64,000 nucleotides of DNA from Caballeronia telluris (GCF_001544495.1 NZ_FCNZ02000015.1:104940-168939); one strand, 5' to 3'. Positions 10,003-20,156 are shown, counted from the stretch's first letter. Notes: generated by a model from the letters alone, not told the origin. Program-made: numbers and translations.

Positions 10003-10332
10003 TTATCGGCTGCGCTTCGGCGGCGTGCTCTTGCGGGCGGTCCTCGGGGCGCTCTTCGGGGCGCTCTTCGGTGCGGTCCTCGGTGCGGTCCTCGGGGCGC
10101 TCCTCGGCGCGGTCCTCGGTGTACTTCTTTCCGGCTTCGGCGTTTCGCTCTTTACCGGCGCCGGGTCTTGCTGCTCATAGGTGAGCGCGCCGTCCGCTGC
10201 TTCGTGGCGGACGACGTGGTTGCGCGCACCGCACTGCGGGCAGCGGAACAGGAGCCCTTGGCCCTCGTTATGAATGTCGACGTCCGACACTTCCCAATTG
10301 GCGCCGCAAGGCTGGTTTCGACAGGTAAACAT
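10003..10332 (-). CDS. Zinc-ribbon protein with basic Pro/Ala repeat tail
   Basis: 109 residues. The N-terminal part begins MFTCRNQPCGANWEV and later has FRCPQCGARNHV, so it holds two cysteine pairs that would form a zinc ribbon. The C-terminal part is made of seven 4-residue units (PRTA, PRSA or PKSA), followed by a basic end, KSTPPKRSR. The tail resembles histone-H1-like or AlgP-like tails and is likely disordered and nucleic-acid binding. It sits 4 bp upstream of dbpA on the same strand, which suggests a role linked to RNA or ribosomes, but this is inference. I do not recognise a named family. Confidence 0.75.
   Translation of the reverse strand: MFTCRNQPCGANWEVSDVDIHNEGQGLLFRCPQCGARNHVVRHEAADGALTYEQQDPAPVKSETPKPERSTPRTAPRSAPRTAPRTAPKSAPKSAPRTARKSTPPKRSR
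10037..10120 (-). repeat. Seven 12-bp tandem repeats in coding sequence
   Basis: Seven consecutive 12-bp units of the form GCGSTCYTCGGN run through the 3' half of the zinc-ribbon gene. Each unit encodes four residues, so copy-number change would lengthen or shorten the basic tail without a frameshift. Confidence 0.9.
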
Positions 10333-10515
10333 GATCTTTTCGGATAGGAGATGAGCGCGCCTGCCGCGCAGGCGCGCTGAATTTTGCGGGTTCGATGCCG
10401 AAGTGTACGCGTGTGTGGAAAACCGGCGGCGCAAACGGCATCGGCAAGTCCGCAAGATTTGCTAAATGCGGGCGTGCTACCGTTGTTTTTCATCGCATCC
10501 GAACCAGAAACGACG

Positions 10516-11394
10516 ATGACCGACACGCCCAATCCACGCCTGTATGAAATGCGGCTCTCGCGCGTGATCGACTACATCCACGATCATCTCGACGACGATC
10601 TCGACCTCAATCGCCTGGCGGAGATCGCGTGCCTTTCGCCGTATCACTGGCACCGGATCTATCACGCGTTCTACGGCGAGACCGCTGCGGCGACCGTGCG
10701 GCGGCTGCGGCTGCACCGCGCGGCCAACGAACTCGTGCGCGGCGCGGCGCCGATCGACGCCATCGCGCAGCGCGCGGGTTATAGCGGCGTGCAGTCGTTT
10801 TCGCGCGCGTTTCAGGCGAGCTATCGCATGCCGCCCGCGCAGTTTCGCAACGAGGGCGGCGCGGCGCAATGGCGTCCGCTTTCGCCCGAGTCAACGCAAA
10901 CGAGAGGTGACATCATGCATCCCGTCGACATCCGCAAGCACGAGGCCTTCACGGTCGCCGCCGTCGACCATCGCGGCCCGTACATGAACATCGGCCAGGC
11001 CTTCGAGACCGTGTCGCACTGGCTCGCGAGGCAAGATCAGCTCGATCGCGACGCGCGCTGGCTCGGCATCTATTTCGACGACCCGAGCGCCACACCCGAG
11101 GACGATTTGCGCTCGCAGGCATGCGTCGAGATCGCGCGGCCGGACGACGTGGCGTTCGCCGCGCCCGTGTCGCGCGTCGACGTGAAGGGCGGCGAGTTCG
11201 CGGTGCTCACGCACGTCGGCCCTTATGCGCAATTGTGCTTCGCGTATCAGTGGCTCTACGGCGAGTGGCTGCCGCAATCCGGACGCGAAACCGCCGATGC
11301 GCCGGTCCACGAGGTCTATCTCAACGACCCGCGCGACACGCCGCCGACCGAACTCGTCACCGAGATATGGCTGCCGGTCAGGCCGTCTGCGTGA
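10516..11394 (+). CDS. AraC-type regulator with GyrI-like effector domain
   Basis: 292 residues. The N-terminal 110 residues hold the two AraC helix-turn-helix motifs (LAEIACLSPYHWHRIYHAF and AIAQRAGYSGVQSFSRAF). The C-terminal 150 residues are a GyrI/SoxS-effector-like ligand domain (VAAVDHRGPYMNIGQAFE ... VLTHVGPYAQL ... ELVTEIWLPV). This order is the Rob/SbmC-type arrangement that senses small hydrophobic molecules. The start at 10516 gives MTDTPNPRLYEMRL; the frame is open further upstream but without family similarity. It precedes sbcD by 67 bp on the same strand; a functional tie to it is not evident. Confidence 0.88.
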   Translation: MTDTPNPRLYEMRLSRVIDYIHDHLDDDLDLNRLAEIACLSPYHWHRIYHAFYGETAAATVRRLRLHRAANELVRGAAPIDAIAQRAGYSGVQSFSRAFQASYRMPPAQFRNEGGAAQWRPLSPESTQTRGDIMHPVDIRKHEAFTVAAVDHRGPYMNIGQAFETVSHWLARQDQLDRDARWLGIYFDDPSATPEDDLRSQACVEIARPDDVAFAAPVSRVDVKGGEFAVLTHVGPYAQLCFAYQWLYGEWLPQSGRETADAPVHEVYLNDPRDTPPTELVTEIWLPVRPSA

Positions 11395-11461
11395 GCCGGA
11401 CGCGCCTCGCCATCGGCTAAACTTGCGGCAACGATCCACCGCTGCAACCGACCCTTCGCCG

Positions 11462-12685
11462 ATGCGCATCCTGCACACTTCAGACTGGCATCTCGGCCAG
11501 TATTTCCTCGGGCATTCCAGACAGACGGAACATCAGAAGCTGATCGACTGGCTCGTCGGACAGACGCGCGCACATCGCGTCGACGCGGTCCTGATCGCCG
11601 GCGACATCTTCGATACCGGCGCGCCGCCGAGCTACGCGCGCGAGCTCTACAACCGGCTGATCCTCGCGCTGCGCGACGCGGGCGTGGGGCTCACCGTGCT
11701 CGCCGGCAATCACGATTCGGTCGCGATGTTGCAGGAGTCGCGTGAGTTGCTCGCCTTGCTGAACACGTTCGTGATTCCGTCGGTGCAGGACGATCCGAAC
11801 CAGCAGGTGCAAGTGCTGAAATCGCGCGACGGCACGCCCGGCGCGATCGTCTGCGCGATTCCGTTCATTCGTCCGCGCGACGTGCTGCTGAGCGTCGCGG
11901 GACAAACCGCGCGGGACAAAGAGGCGTCGCTGCAGGACGCCATCCAGACGCACTATCAGGCGATCTTCGCGCTCGCCCGGCAAAAGCGCGCGGAACTCGG
12001 CCTGAACTTGCCGATCATCGCGACGGGCCATTTGACGACAGTCGGCGCGAGCGCGAGCGAATCGGTGCGGGAGATCTACGTCGGCTCGCTCGAAGCGTTT
12101 CCGACCGCCGCGTTTCCCGCCGCCGACTACATCGCGCTCGGGCACATTCATCGGCCGCAGAAGGTCGGCGGGTTCGAGCACATTCGCTATAGCGGATCAC
12201 CGATCGCGCTCAGCTTCGACGAAGCGCGCCAGCAAAAGCAGATGCTGCTGGTCGATGTTTCGACGGCAGGACTCGAAGCCGTCACGCCGATCGACGTGCC
12301 CTGCTTCCAGCCGATGCACGCGGTGAAGGGATCGCTGAAGGAACTCGCCGCGTCGATCCGCGATGCTGCCGACAGCGCGAGAGAAGGCTCGACCGTGTGG
12401 CTCGAAGTGAGCGTCTCCTCGGACGACTACCTGAGCGATCTGCAGACGCGCATCGAAGACATCACGCGCGGACTGCCGGTCGAAGTGCTGCGCATCCGGC
12501 GCGAACGTTCGGCGCAGCAGAACACCTTGCAGGCGCAGGCCAAAGAGACGCTCAACGAACTCACGCCCGACGATGTCTTCGCGCGCCGCCTTCAGTCCGA
12601 AACCCTCGACGACGATCTGCGCGCGCAACTGACATCGATGTATCGCGAAGTCGTCGCGGGCATCGGCGAGGCGGAAGCGTCATGA
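11462..12685 (+). CDS. sbcD: Exonuclease subunit SbcD
   Basis: 407 residues. The Mre11-type phosphoesterase motifs are intact: SDWHLG near residue 7, AGDIFDTG, AGNHDS and ALGHIHRPQ. SbcD is the nuclease subunit of the SbcCD complex, which opens DNA hairpins and cleaves protein-blocked ends. The start at 11462 gives the standard MRILHTSDWHLG. Its stop overlaps the sbcC start by 4 bp (ATGA), indicating translational coupling. Confidence 0.97.
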   Translation: MRILHTSDWHLGQYFLGHSRQTEHQKLIDWLVGQTRAHRVDAVLIAGDIFDTGAPPSYARELYNRLILALRDAGVGLTVLAGNHDSVAMLQESRELLALLNTFVIPSVQDDPNQQVQVLKSRDGTPGAIVCAIPFIRPRDVLLSVAGQTARDKEASLQDAIQTHYQAIFALARQKRAELGLNLPIIATGHLTTVGASASESVREIYVGSLEAFPTAAFPAADYIALGHIHRPQKVGGFEHIRYSGSPIALSFDEARQQKQMLLVDVSTAGLEAVTPIDVPCFQPMHAVKGSLKELAASIRDAADSAREGSTVWLEVSVSSDDYLSDLQTRIEDITRGLPVEVLRIRRERSAQQNTLQAQAKETLNELTPDDVFARRLQSETLDDDLRAQLTSMYREVVAGIGEAEAS

Positions 12686-15600
12686 GAATCCTGTCGCTGC
12701 GACTACGCAACCTGAACTCGCTCAAGGGCGACTGGAAGGTCGACTTCAGCCAGCCGCCGTTCAAGGACAACGGACTCTTCGCGATCACCGGTCCGACGGG
12801 CGCCGGCAAGACCACGCTTCTCGACGCCATCTGTCTCGCGCTCTATCACCGCACGCCGCGCATGGAAGCGGTGTCCGCGAGCACCAACGAACTGATGACG
12901 CGGCATACGTTCGAGTGTCTCGCGGAAGTCGAATTCGAAGTGAAGGGCAAGGGCTATCGCGCGTTCTGGAGCCAGCGTCGCGCACGCGACAAGGCGAGCG
13001 GCAATCTCCAGCCGCCGAAGGTCGAACTCGCACGCCTCGACGGCACCATCGTCACCGAGAGGATCAACGACAAGCTCAAGCTCGTCGAAGAGATCACGGG
13101 CCTCGACTTCAAGCGCTTCACGAAGTCGATGATGCTCGCGCAAGGCGGCTTCGCGGCGTTTCTCGAAGCAAAGGCCAACGAGCGCGCCGAACTGCTCGAA
13201 GAACTGACCGGCACGGATATTTACGGGCTGATTTCGCAGAACGTGTTTCAGCGGATGCGCGACGAAGAGAATGCGTTGGGCAAGTTGCAGGCGCGCGTGG
13301 ACGGCGTGCAGTTGCTCGATGCCACGCAGCTCGATGCGCTGAAGCAGGAGGAAGCGGCACTCGATGATCGCTCGCGCGTGCTCGGCACCGAACAGCGTTC
13401 GACGCAGGCAATGCTGCAATGGCGCAAGGACGTGTCGACGGCGGAGGCGCAGGTTCGCCAGGCTGGCATCGACGAACAAAGCGCGCTTCAGATGATCGCC
13501 GACGCCCGGCACGATCTCGACCGGCTCGCTGCCAGCGAACCGGCCGAAAAGCTGCGCCTAGACCATCGCGCGATGATCGAGGCACGGCGCACGCTCGATG
13601 AAGCGTCGAAGCGTCTCGCGGATGCGAAGGCGGAACGCGAGCACGCATCGCTCGATGCGGCGCGCAGCGCGCGCCTCGCACTGCATCTGCGAAGGCAGAT
13701 CGCCGCCGAGCGACGCGCGTCGCTGGACGAATTGATCGCTGAAACGCAGCGCGTGCAGGAAACACTCGAGAGGCATCCGCATCGAAGCCGGCTCGGCGAA
13801 CACATCGCTACATGGCGCTCGGAGTTCGAAGCGCGTCAGCATGCGCTCAACGACATCGACGCGACGCGCAAGAGTCAGCGCGGTTTCGTCGAAGCAGTAG
13901 GGAAGCATGCGAAGGACATCGATGCGCAGCACGGCGTCGTGAATCAGGCGACGATCGCGTTGCAAGCGGCTCAGACTGCGGAGTCCGACGAGCGCGGACG
14001 TCTTGCGCAAGCGCTCGGCGGTCACCACGAGGCTGCGCTGAAGACGCGATTCCAGACGCTTCAACAGCAGCAGACCGTGCTGAACAGGTTGCGTCAACTG
14101 GCCGAGACGCGCGACGAAGGTGCACCGCAGCAGCGCACCGACATCGCCGATCTGGCGACGCAGCAAGCGTCACTCGCGGCCCGGCAAGACGAGATCAAGC
14201 GCATCGACGACGAATGCCGCGCGTTGAACGAGCAGATCGCCGACAAGCGCAAACTGCTCGAACAGGAGAAGGTGATCCTGCAACTCGCCGATCACCGCGC
14301 TGCGTTGCGCGAGGGCGAAGCCTGTCCGCTGTGTGGTTCGAATGCGCATCCGGCGATCGTCGAATATCAGGCGCTCGAAGCATCCACGACGGAGCGCGAT
14401 CTCGAAGCGAAGCAAGTCGCGCTTCAAAAAACGACCGATCGCCGGCAAGCCTCGGCCACCGCAGCGGCGGTTGCGACGGCGGCAATCGGGCAGTTGCAGA
14501 CGCGCATCGACCGTTGGGCGCAGAACGAAGCCGTGTATGCGCAAGACTGGAGCGCGTGTTGCGCGCAAATCAGTGTCGAGTTGAGCGATCGCGGCGCGCT
14601 CGACCGGCACATCGAGCAGCACAGCGCGACGCTGGCCGAAGCGCAACAGACGCTCGCGCACATCGACGCGTTGAATCTCCGTATCGCGCGTTTAGCCGAT
14701 ACGCGGCATCTCGCTGAGAAGGCATCGGAGCGAAGCAAGCACGATCTCGCGCTCATCATCGAGAAGCGCGCCGCGTGCGAGAAGTCGCTTGACGAAGCGA
14801 ACGAACGGATCGCGTCGCAGCAGGTTTCGGCCGAACATACGCTGCGCGCGCTGGACGCTGCGATTGTCGAGGCAGGACATGTTCCGCCCGACGAGTCGTC
14901 GGATTGGCGCGACTGGCTCGTTCAACGCAACGACGAATGGCGCACGTGGCAGGCATCCGTGCAACGAAGCGAAACGCTGTCGCATCAGACGAAGGCCGCG
15001 CGCGCGAGCGTCGACGCGGCGGCGCAGGAAGAAGCGGCATGGTCCGCGCGTTGGCTCGGATATGAATCCGCCGCTATGAGACTCGCATCGGAGACGCTCG
15101 CCGCGTCGGCAGACGCACAGGCCGACTTCGACCAGGCCGCGTCGCATCACCACTCGACGCGCGATCGCGCCAACACGCTCGAAGGTGCCGAGAAGACGTT
15201 CACGCATCGCCTGACGGACGACACGGCGACGGCGCAAAAGACGGCGGCTTCGTGGGAAGCCGCGCTCCTGACGAGCCCTTTCGATGACGAGAACGCATTC
15301 GTCCAGGCATTGCTCTCGCACGATGAACGCGAACGGCTGCAAGCGCGCAAAACGTCGCTCGACAAGCGGCTCACTGAGGCGCGCACGTTGCAACGATCCG
15401 CCGAGGCGCGACGTGCGGAACTCGTCGCCGAACCGAAGACGGATCAATCCGCCGACGCCTTGCAACAGCAATTGACCGAACTGGATGAATCGCTTCGCAC
15501 GCTGAATCAACGACACGGCGAAATCCGCGCCACGCTGAAGCAGGACACGCAGCAGCGCGTGAATCAGCAGTCGCTATTCGAGGAGATCGAAAAGCAGCGA

Positions 15601-16119
15601 ACACGGCACGATCTGTGGCAGCGCCTGAGCGGCCTGATCGGCTCGTCCGATGGCGCGAAGTATCGCAAGTTTGCGCAGGGGCTAACGCTCGATCATCTCG
15701 TCTATCTCGCCAACCGGCAGCTCTCGCAGCTGCACGGGCGCTATCTGTTGAACCGCAAGCCGGGCGGCGATCTGGAGATGGAAGTCGTCGATACGTGGCA
15801 GGGAGATGTCGCGCGCGACACGCGCACGCTATCGGGCGGCGAGAGCTTTCTCGTGAGTCTCGCGCTCGCGCTGGCGCTCTCGGATCTCGTGAGCCACAAG
15901 ACGTCGATCGATTCGCTTTTTCTCGACGAGGGCTTCGGCACGCTCGACGGCGAGACGCTGGAAATTGCGCTCAACGCGCTGGATTCGCTCAACGCGACCG
16001 GCAAGACCATCGGCGTGATCAGTCACGTGGAGGCGCTCAAGGAACGCATTCCGCTGCAGATCCGGGTGGCGAAGAGCGTGGGCATCGGCTTTTCCACCGT
16101 CGAGGTGACGACGGGTTGA
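12682..16119 (+). CDS. sbcC: Exonuclease subunit SbcC
   Basis: 1145 residues. It is an SMC-like ATPase with Walker A GPTGAGKT (residues 37-44), long heptad-rich coiled coils, a zinc hook CPLC (Cys548 and Cys551) in the middle, and the signature LSGGE and Walker B (SLFLDEGFGTLD) near the C-terminus. It partners SbcD in the nuclease complex. Start coupled to sbcD by a 4-bp overlap. The downstream gene is convergent, 7 bp away. Confidence 0.97.
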   Translation: MRILSLRLRNLNSLKGDWKVDFSQPPFKDNGLFAITGPTGAGKTTLLDAICLALYHRTPRMEAVSASTNELMTRHTFECLAEVEFEVKGKGYRAFWSQRRARDKASGNLQPPKVELARLDGTIVTERINDKLKLVEEITGLDFKRFTKSMMLAQGGFAAFLEAKANERAELLEELTGTDIYGLISQNVFQRMRDEENALGKLQARVDGVQLLDATQLDALKQEEAALDDRSRVLGTEQRSTQAMLQWRKDVSTAEAQVRQAGIDEQSALQMIADARHDLDRLAASEPAEKLRLDHRAMIEARRTLDEASKRLADAKAEREHASLDAARSARLALHLRRQIAAERRASLDELIAETQRVQETLERHPHRSRLGEHIATWRSEFEARQHALNDIDATRKSQRGFVEAVGKHAKDIDAQHGVVNQATIALQAAQTAESDERGRLAQALGGHHEAALKTRFQTLQQQQTVLNRLRQLAETRDEGAPQQRTDIADLATQQASLAARQDEIKRIDDECRALNEQIADKRKLLEQEKVILQLADHRAALREGEACPLCGSNAHPAIVEYQALEASTTERDLEAKQVALQKTTDRRQASATAAAVATAAIGQLQTRIDRWAQNEAVYAQDWSACCAQISVELSDRGALDRHIEQHSATLAEAQQTLAHIDALNLRIARLADTRHLAEKASERSKHDLALIIEKRAACEKSLDEANERIASQQVSAEHTLRALDAAIVEAGHVPPDESSDWRDWLVQRNDEWRTWQASVQRSETLSHQTKAARASVDAAAQEEAAWSARWLGYESAAMRLASETLAASADAQADFDQAASHHHSTRDRANTLEGAEKTFTHRLTDDTATAQKTAASWEAALLTSPFDDENAFVQALLSHDERERLQARKTSLDKRLTEARTLQRSAEARRAELVAEPKTDQSADALQQQLTELDESLRTLNQRHGEIRATLKQDTQQRVNQQSLFEEIEKQRTRHDLWQRLSGLIGSSDGAKYRKFAQGLTLDHLVYLANRQLSQLHGRYLLNRKPGGDLEMEVVDTWQGDVARDTRTLSGGESFLVSLALALALSDLVSHKTSIDSLFLDEGFGTLDGETLEIALNALDSLNATGKTIGVISHVEALKERIPLQIRVAKSVGIGFSTVEVTTG

Positions 16120-16126
16120 CGCTTTC

Positions 16127-17416
16127 TCACGGCGCAGCGCGAACGTGGACGCGGCCTGCCTGAATGGCGTCGATGATGAAGAACGGCATGTCGAGGCGCC
16201 ATTCGCTCCCGCGCACGATGGCCGTGTAGTCGAAAAGCACGTTGCCTTGCGGATCGCAGACGAGCAGGCGCTGCGGCGAGCCGTCCGGCAACGCGCTCGC
16301 GCCGCCGATCGCCTGATGGCTCGCGTTGCTGCCGACGTGGAACTTGTCCGTCTTCCAGCGCACCGGCGCGTGCGGCGGGAACGGCTGCGCGCCGTGAAAA
16401 CCGAAGAGTTCGTCATGGCTCAGGAGGCTCTGGCGAATCGTCGGCCAGACTTTCTCGCGCAGAAAATGCTGATCGACGAAACGGCCGCTGCTCTTGCTCT
16501 TTTGCGCGCTGTAGTCGCGCATCGCCTGCTGCATGCTCGGCAGAACACCGCGGCATCCGCCCCACAACCCGGCAAGAATCAGCTCGGTATGCGAGTAGTA
16601 GTCGCGCATGTGATGAAAGAGAAACGGGCTGTCGATCCACGCGCGAACCGCCGCGGCCTCGCGCTCCGAAAGCAGCGAATCGGCGTCGCGCAGCAGGAAG
16701 CGCTTCACGCTCGGATCGTCGACGACGAGAAAGCGCCACATCAGCGGATGGATGGCGTCGGGGCCGCTGCCGTCCATGTCGACGAGTTGCGCGCCGGCTT
16801 CGCGCAGTCGGCGATGCACATGCTGCGGCACGCTCGCATCGAGGTAGACGCGGCATGTCCAGCCCTCGAAAAGCTCGCGCGCCACCAGCACGTTCGTCAC
16901 CGCCGGCTCGCAGTAGCGCGGATTCGCGCCGAACAACGAGAACGCGATGACGTTTTCCAGCGGCTTCGATGCGTCGAACGCGGGCGGCTTCGTCGCCGAA
17001 TCGATCTCGATGCCGGACGAGCGATGCAGCACGTCGGCTTCGGTCAGCGCGCGCAGGCCATGCCGACGCAGTTCGTCGCGCTTGCCCATCAGGCCGCACA
17101 GTTCGACGAGGCCGTGAAACCAGGTCGAGGACGCCTGGCGCTGTTGCGCGGGCGATGCTTTCAGAATGTTCGTGTAGATCTTGTAGGAGTCTTCGTGTGC
17201 GCCCGTGCGCATCAGGCAGAGCGCGTAGTCCGACAGCACCGTCATGTGGCCCGGAACGATCCGCAAGGCTTCTTCGGCGAATCGCGCGCCGGCGTGAAAA
17301 TCGTTGTGGGCCAGCGCGGCGTTGAAGTTTGCGGCGGCGGCGGCAAAGCGTGCGGCCATGGCGGGAGAGACGGAGCGCGCGGCACCGGACTTGGCGACTG
17401 GGGCGGTTTTCTTCAT
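16127..17416 (-). CDS. TPR-containing glycosyltransferase-like protein
   Basis: 429 residues. The first 140 residues are helical, TPR-like (ARFAEEALRIVPGHMTVLSDYALCLMRTG). The remainder begins NVIAFSLFGANPRYCEPAVTN and contains RFLLRDADSLLSERE near residue 245. That DxD-type motif is typical of metal-dependent GT-A glycosyltransferases. No signal peptide. I do not recognise a characterised member, so the sugar and acceptor are unknown. It converges on sbcC with 7 bp between stops. Confidence 0.7.
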   Translation of the reverse strand: MKKTAPVAKSGAARSVSPAMAARFAAAAANFNAALAHNDFHAGARFAEEALRIVPGHMTVLSDYALCLMRTGAHEDSYKIYTNILKASPAQQRQASSTWFHGLVELCGLMGKRDELRRHGLRALTEADVLHRSSGIEIDSATKPPAFDASKPLENVIAFSLFGANPRYCEPAVTNVLVARELFEGWTCRVYLDASVPQHVHRRLREAGAQLVDMDGSGPDAIHPLMWRFLVVDDPSVKRFLLRDADSLLSEREAAAVRAWIDSPFLFHHMRDYYSHTELILAGLWGGCRGVLPSMQQAMRDYSAQKSKSSGRFVDQHFLREKVWPTIRQSLLSHDELFGFHGAQPFPPHAPVRWKTDKFHVGSNASHQAIGGASALPDGSPQRLLVCDPQGNVLFDYTAIVRGSEWRLDMPFFIIDAIQAGRVHVRAAP

Positions 17417-17548
17417 GACGGGAGTTTCGGGCTGGTTCGGGCGGTCAAAACTCTAAGGCGTGATGAGGCGCCGGCCGATACTTTCTTGACGTTATTTGAC
17501 GGTTTGGCGCGAGATTCGTCCGTTGAGCGTAGTTTTTCCACGGCCATG

Positions 17549-17584
17549 AAAAAAGCCAACTGATCGGAGATCAGTTGGCTTTTT
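17549..17584. terminator. Bidirectional intrinsic terminator beyond gyrB
   Basis: A perfect 10-bp core stem (CCAACTGATC with GATCAGTTGG) is extended by AAAAAGCC/GGCTTTTT on both sides. It ends in T-runs on either strand and lies 42 bp past the gyrB stop on the minus strand. Confidence 0.9.
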
Positions 17585-17625
17585 GGGACTGCGGTGGTCG
17601 GGGTCAGGAAGCGACGGCGCTCCGC

Positions 17626-20097
17626 TCAAACATCAATATTCCCCGCCCGCAACGCATTGTTCTCGATGAACGCCCGACGCGGCTCCACATCGTCACCCAT
17701 CAACGTAGTGAAGATGCCATCCGCCGCGATCGCGTCTTCGATCTGCACGCGCAGCAAACGCCGCACGCTCGGGTCCATCGTCGTTTCCCACAGCTGCGAA
17801 GGATTCATCTCGCCAAGCCCCTTGTACCGCTGCTTGGTGACGTTGCGCTCGGCATCGGCGATCAGCCATTTCATCGCGCTCTTGAAGTCGCTCACGGCCA
17901 TCGACCGTTCGCCGCGCTTGATCAGCGCACCCGCGCCGATCAGCCCCTTGAACGTATCGGCTGTGGAAACGAGCTGCTTGTAATCCGCGGTGAGCTGGAA
18001 ATCCTCGTCGATCACCGACACCTTCACGTTCCCGTGATGCCGGCGCTTGATATGCAGCGATCGCACTTCACGCACCGGATCGTAGGTTGCTTCGACGGTC
18101 ACTTCGGGCCGGATCGGATCAGCGCGCAGCGTGTCCTGGAGCGCCTTCGCGGAAGCGGCCGCTGCCTCTTCCGACGACAGATCCAGCACGATGCCGTCCA
18201 TCACGGCTTCGAGCGCGCTCACGTCGTAGAAACGGCTGACACGGTCGACCACCGCCTGCGCCAGCAGATACGCGCGCGCGAGTTCGCCGAGCGCATCGCC
18301 GGAAATCGGCGCCGCGCCGTCCGAAGGCACCAGTTCCGAACCCTGCAGCGCCAGTTTCAGCATGTGCTGGTTGAGTTCGTGCGTGTCCTTTAGATAGCGC
18401 TCGTCCTTGCCCGCCTTCAGCTTGTAGAGCGGCGGCTGCGCGATGTAGATATACCCGCGCTCGACGATCTCCGGCATCTGCCGGTAGAAGAACGTCAGGA
18501 GCAGCGTGCGGATGTGCGCGCCATCGACGTCCGCGTCGGTCATGATGATGATGCGGTGATAGCGCAGCTTCTCGATGTTGTAATCGTCCTTGCCGAAGCC
18601 GGTGCCGAGCGCCGTGATCAACGTCACGATCTGCTCCGACGAAATCAGCTTGTCGAAGCGCGCGCGCTCCACGTTCAGCACCTTGCCGCGCAGCGGCAGA
18701 ATGGCCTGGAACTTCCGGTCGCGCCCCTGCTTCGCCGATCCACCCGCCGAGTCGCCCTCGACGATATAGATTTCCGACTTCGCCGGGTCCTTCTCCTGGC
18801 AGTCCGCGAGCTTGCCCGGCAAGCCGCCGCCATCGAGTATGCCCTTGCGGCGCGTCATCTCGCGCGCCTTGCGCGCGGCGTCGCGCGCGCGCGCGGCATC
18901 GATGATCTTGCCGGTGATGATCTTCGCGTCGTTCGGTGTTTCCTGCAGGTAATCCTCAAGCGCTTTCGCGACCACCTCTTCCACCGGCGCGCGCACTTCC
19001 GACGACACCAGCTTGTCCTTCGTCTGCGAGCTGAACTTCGGCTCTGGCACCTTCACCGACAGCACGCACGACAAGCCTTCGCGCATGTCGTCGCCGGTCG
19101 TCTCGACCTTCGCCTTCTTCGCGATTTCGTGATCGACGATGTACTTGTTCATCACGCGCGTCATGGCCGCGCGCAGGCCGGTCAGGTGCGTGCCGCCGTC
19201 GCGCTGCGGAATGTTGTTCGTGAAGCACAGCACGTTTTCGTTGTAGCTGTCGTTCCACTGCATCGCGACTTCGACGGTCACGTTGTCCTTCTCGCCCGTC
19301 GCGTGGAACACGGTCGGATGCAGGACTTGCTTCGTCTTGTTGATGTAGTCGACAAAACCCTTCACGCCGCCGATGAACGCGAAGTCGTCTTCCTTGCCGG
19401 TGCGCTGATCGGTCAGGCGGATGCGCACGCCGTTATTCAGGAACGACAGTTCGCGCATGCGCTTCGCGAGAATGTCGTAGTGGAACTCGACGTTGCCGAA
19501 GATCGTTACGTCGGCCATGAAATGCACTTCGGTGCCGCGATTTTCCGTATCGCCGACGACCGGCATCGGCGAACACTGAACGCCGTCCTCCTCGATAATC
19601 TCGCGGTTCTGCACCACACCCCGACGAAACTCCATGAAGTGCTTCTTGCCATCGCGGCGCACGGTCAGACGCAACCACTCGGAAAGCCCGTTCACGCACG
19701 ACACGCCCACGCCGTGCAGCCCGCCCGACACCTTGTAGCTGTTCTGGTCGAACTTGCCGCCCGCGTGCAGTTCCGTCATCACGATTTCGGCGGCGCTGCG
19801 CTTCGGGTCGTGCTTGTCGTCGCGCTTCAGGCCGGTCGGCACGCCGCGGCCGTTATCGGTCACGGAAATGGAGTTGTCCGCGTGAATCGTGACGTGGATG
19901 TCGTCGCAATAGCCCGCAAGCGCTTCGTCGATGGAGTTGTCCAACACTTCGAATACGAGGTGATGCAAACCGGTGCCATCCGACGTATCGCCGATATACA
20001 TGCCCGGGCGCTTGCGCACCGCCTCCAGACCTTCGAGGATCTGAATGGACGAGGCGCCATAGCTGTTGTCGGGTTGCGAATTCGTGTTTTCAGTCAT
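17626..20097 (-). CDS. gyrB: DNA gyrase subunit B
   Basis: 823 residues, the length usual for Burkholderia-type GyrB. The GHKL ATPase region is at the N-terminus (RPGMYIGDT, EVLDNSIDEA, DNGRGVP, GLHGVGVSCVN). The Toprim domain has EGDSAGGSAKQGRDR near residue 446 and IIMTDADVDGAHI. The C-terminus holds RYKGLGEMNP, the GyrA-contact motif. It supplies ATP hydrolysis for negative supercoiling. Last of the dnaA-dnaN-gyrB series, followed by a strong terminator. Confidence 0.99.
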   Translation of the reverse strand: MTENTNSQPDNSYGASSIQILEGLEAVRKRPGMYIGDTSDGTGLHHLVFEVLDNSIDEALAGYCDDIHVTIHADNSISVTDNGRGVPTGLKRDDKHDPKRSAAEIVMTELHAGGKFDQNSYKVSGGLHGVGVSCVNGLSEWLRLTVRRDGKKHFMEFRRGVVQNREIIEEDGVQCSPMPVVGDTENRGTEVHFMADVTIFGNVEFHYDILAKRMRELSFLNNGVRIRLTDQRTGKEDDFAFIGGVKGFVDYINKTKQVLHPTVFHATGEKDNVTVEVAMQWNDSYNENVLCFTNNIPQRDGGTHLTGLRAAMTRVMNKYIVDHEIAKKAKVETTGDDMREGLSCVLSVKVPEPKFSSQTKDKLVSSEVRAPVEEVVAKALEDYLQETPNDAKIITGKIIDAARARDAARKAREMTRRKGILDGGGLPGKLADCQEKDPAKSEIYIVEGDSAGGSAKQGRDRKFQAILPLRGKVLNVERARFDKLISSEQIVTLITALGTGFGKDDYNIEKLRYHRIIIMTDADVDGAHIRTLLLTFFYRQMPEIVERGYIYIAQPPLYKLKAGKDERYLKDTHELNQHMLKLALQGSELVPSDGAAPISGDALGELARAYLLAQAVVDRVSRFYDVSALEAVMDGIVLDLSSEEAAAASAKALQDTLRADPIRPEVTVEATYDPVREVRSLHIKRRHHGNVKVSVIDEDFQLTADYKQLVSTADTFKGLIGAGALIKRGERSMAVSDFKSAMKWLIADAERNVTKQRYKGLGEMNPSQLWETTMDPSVRRLLRVQIEDAIAADGIFTTLMGDDVEPRRAFIENNALRAGNIDV

Positions 20098-20156
20098 GAA
20101 ATTTTCCGGTTCTGCGTCACTGCTGGGTTGCCGCTCGAGACTTTTCGAATCACCTT

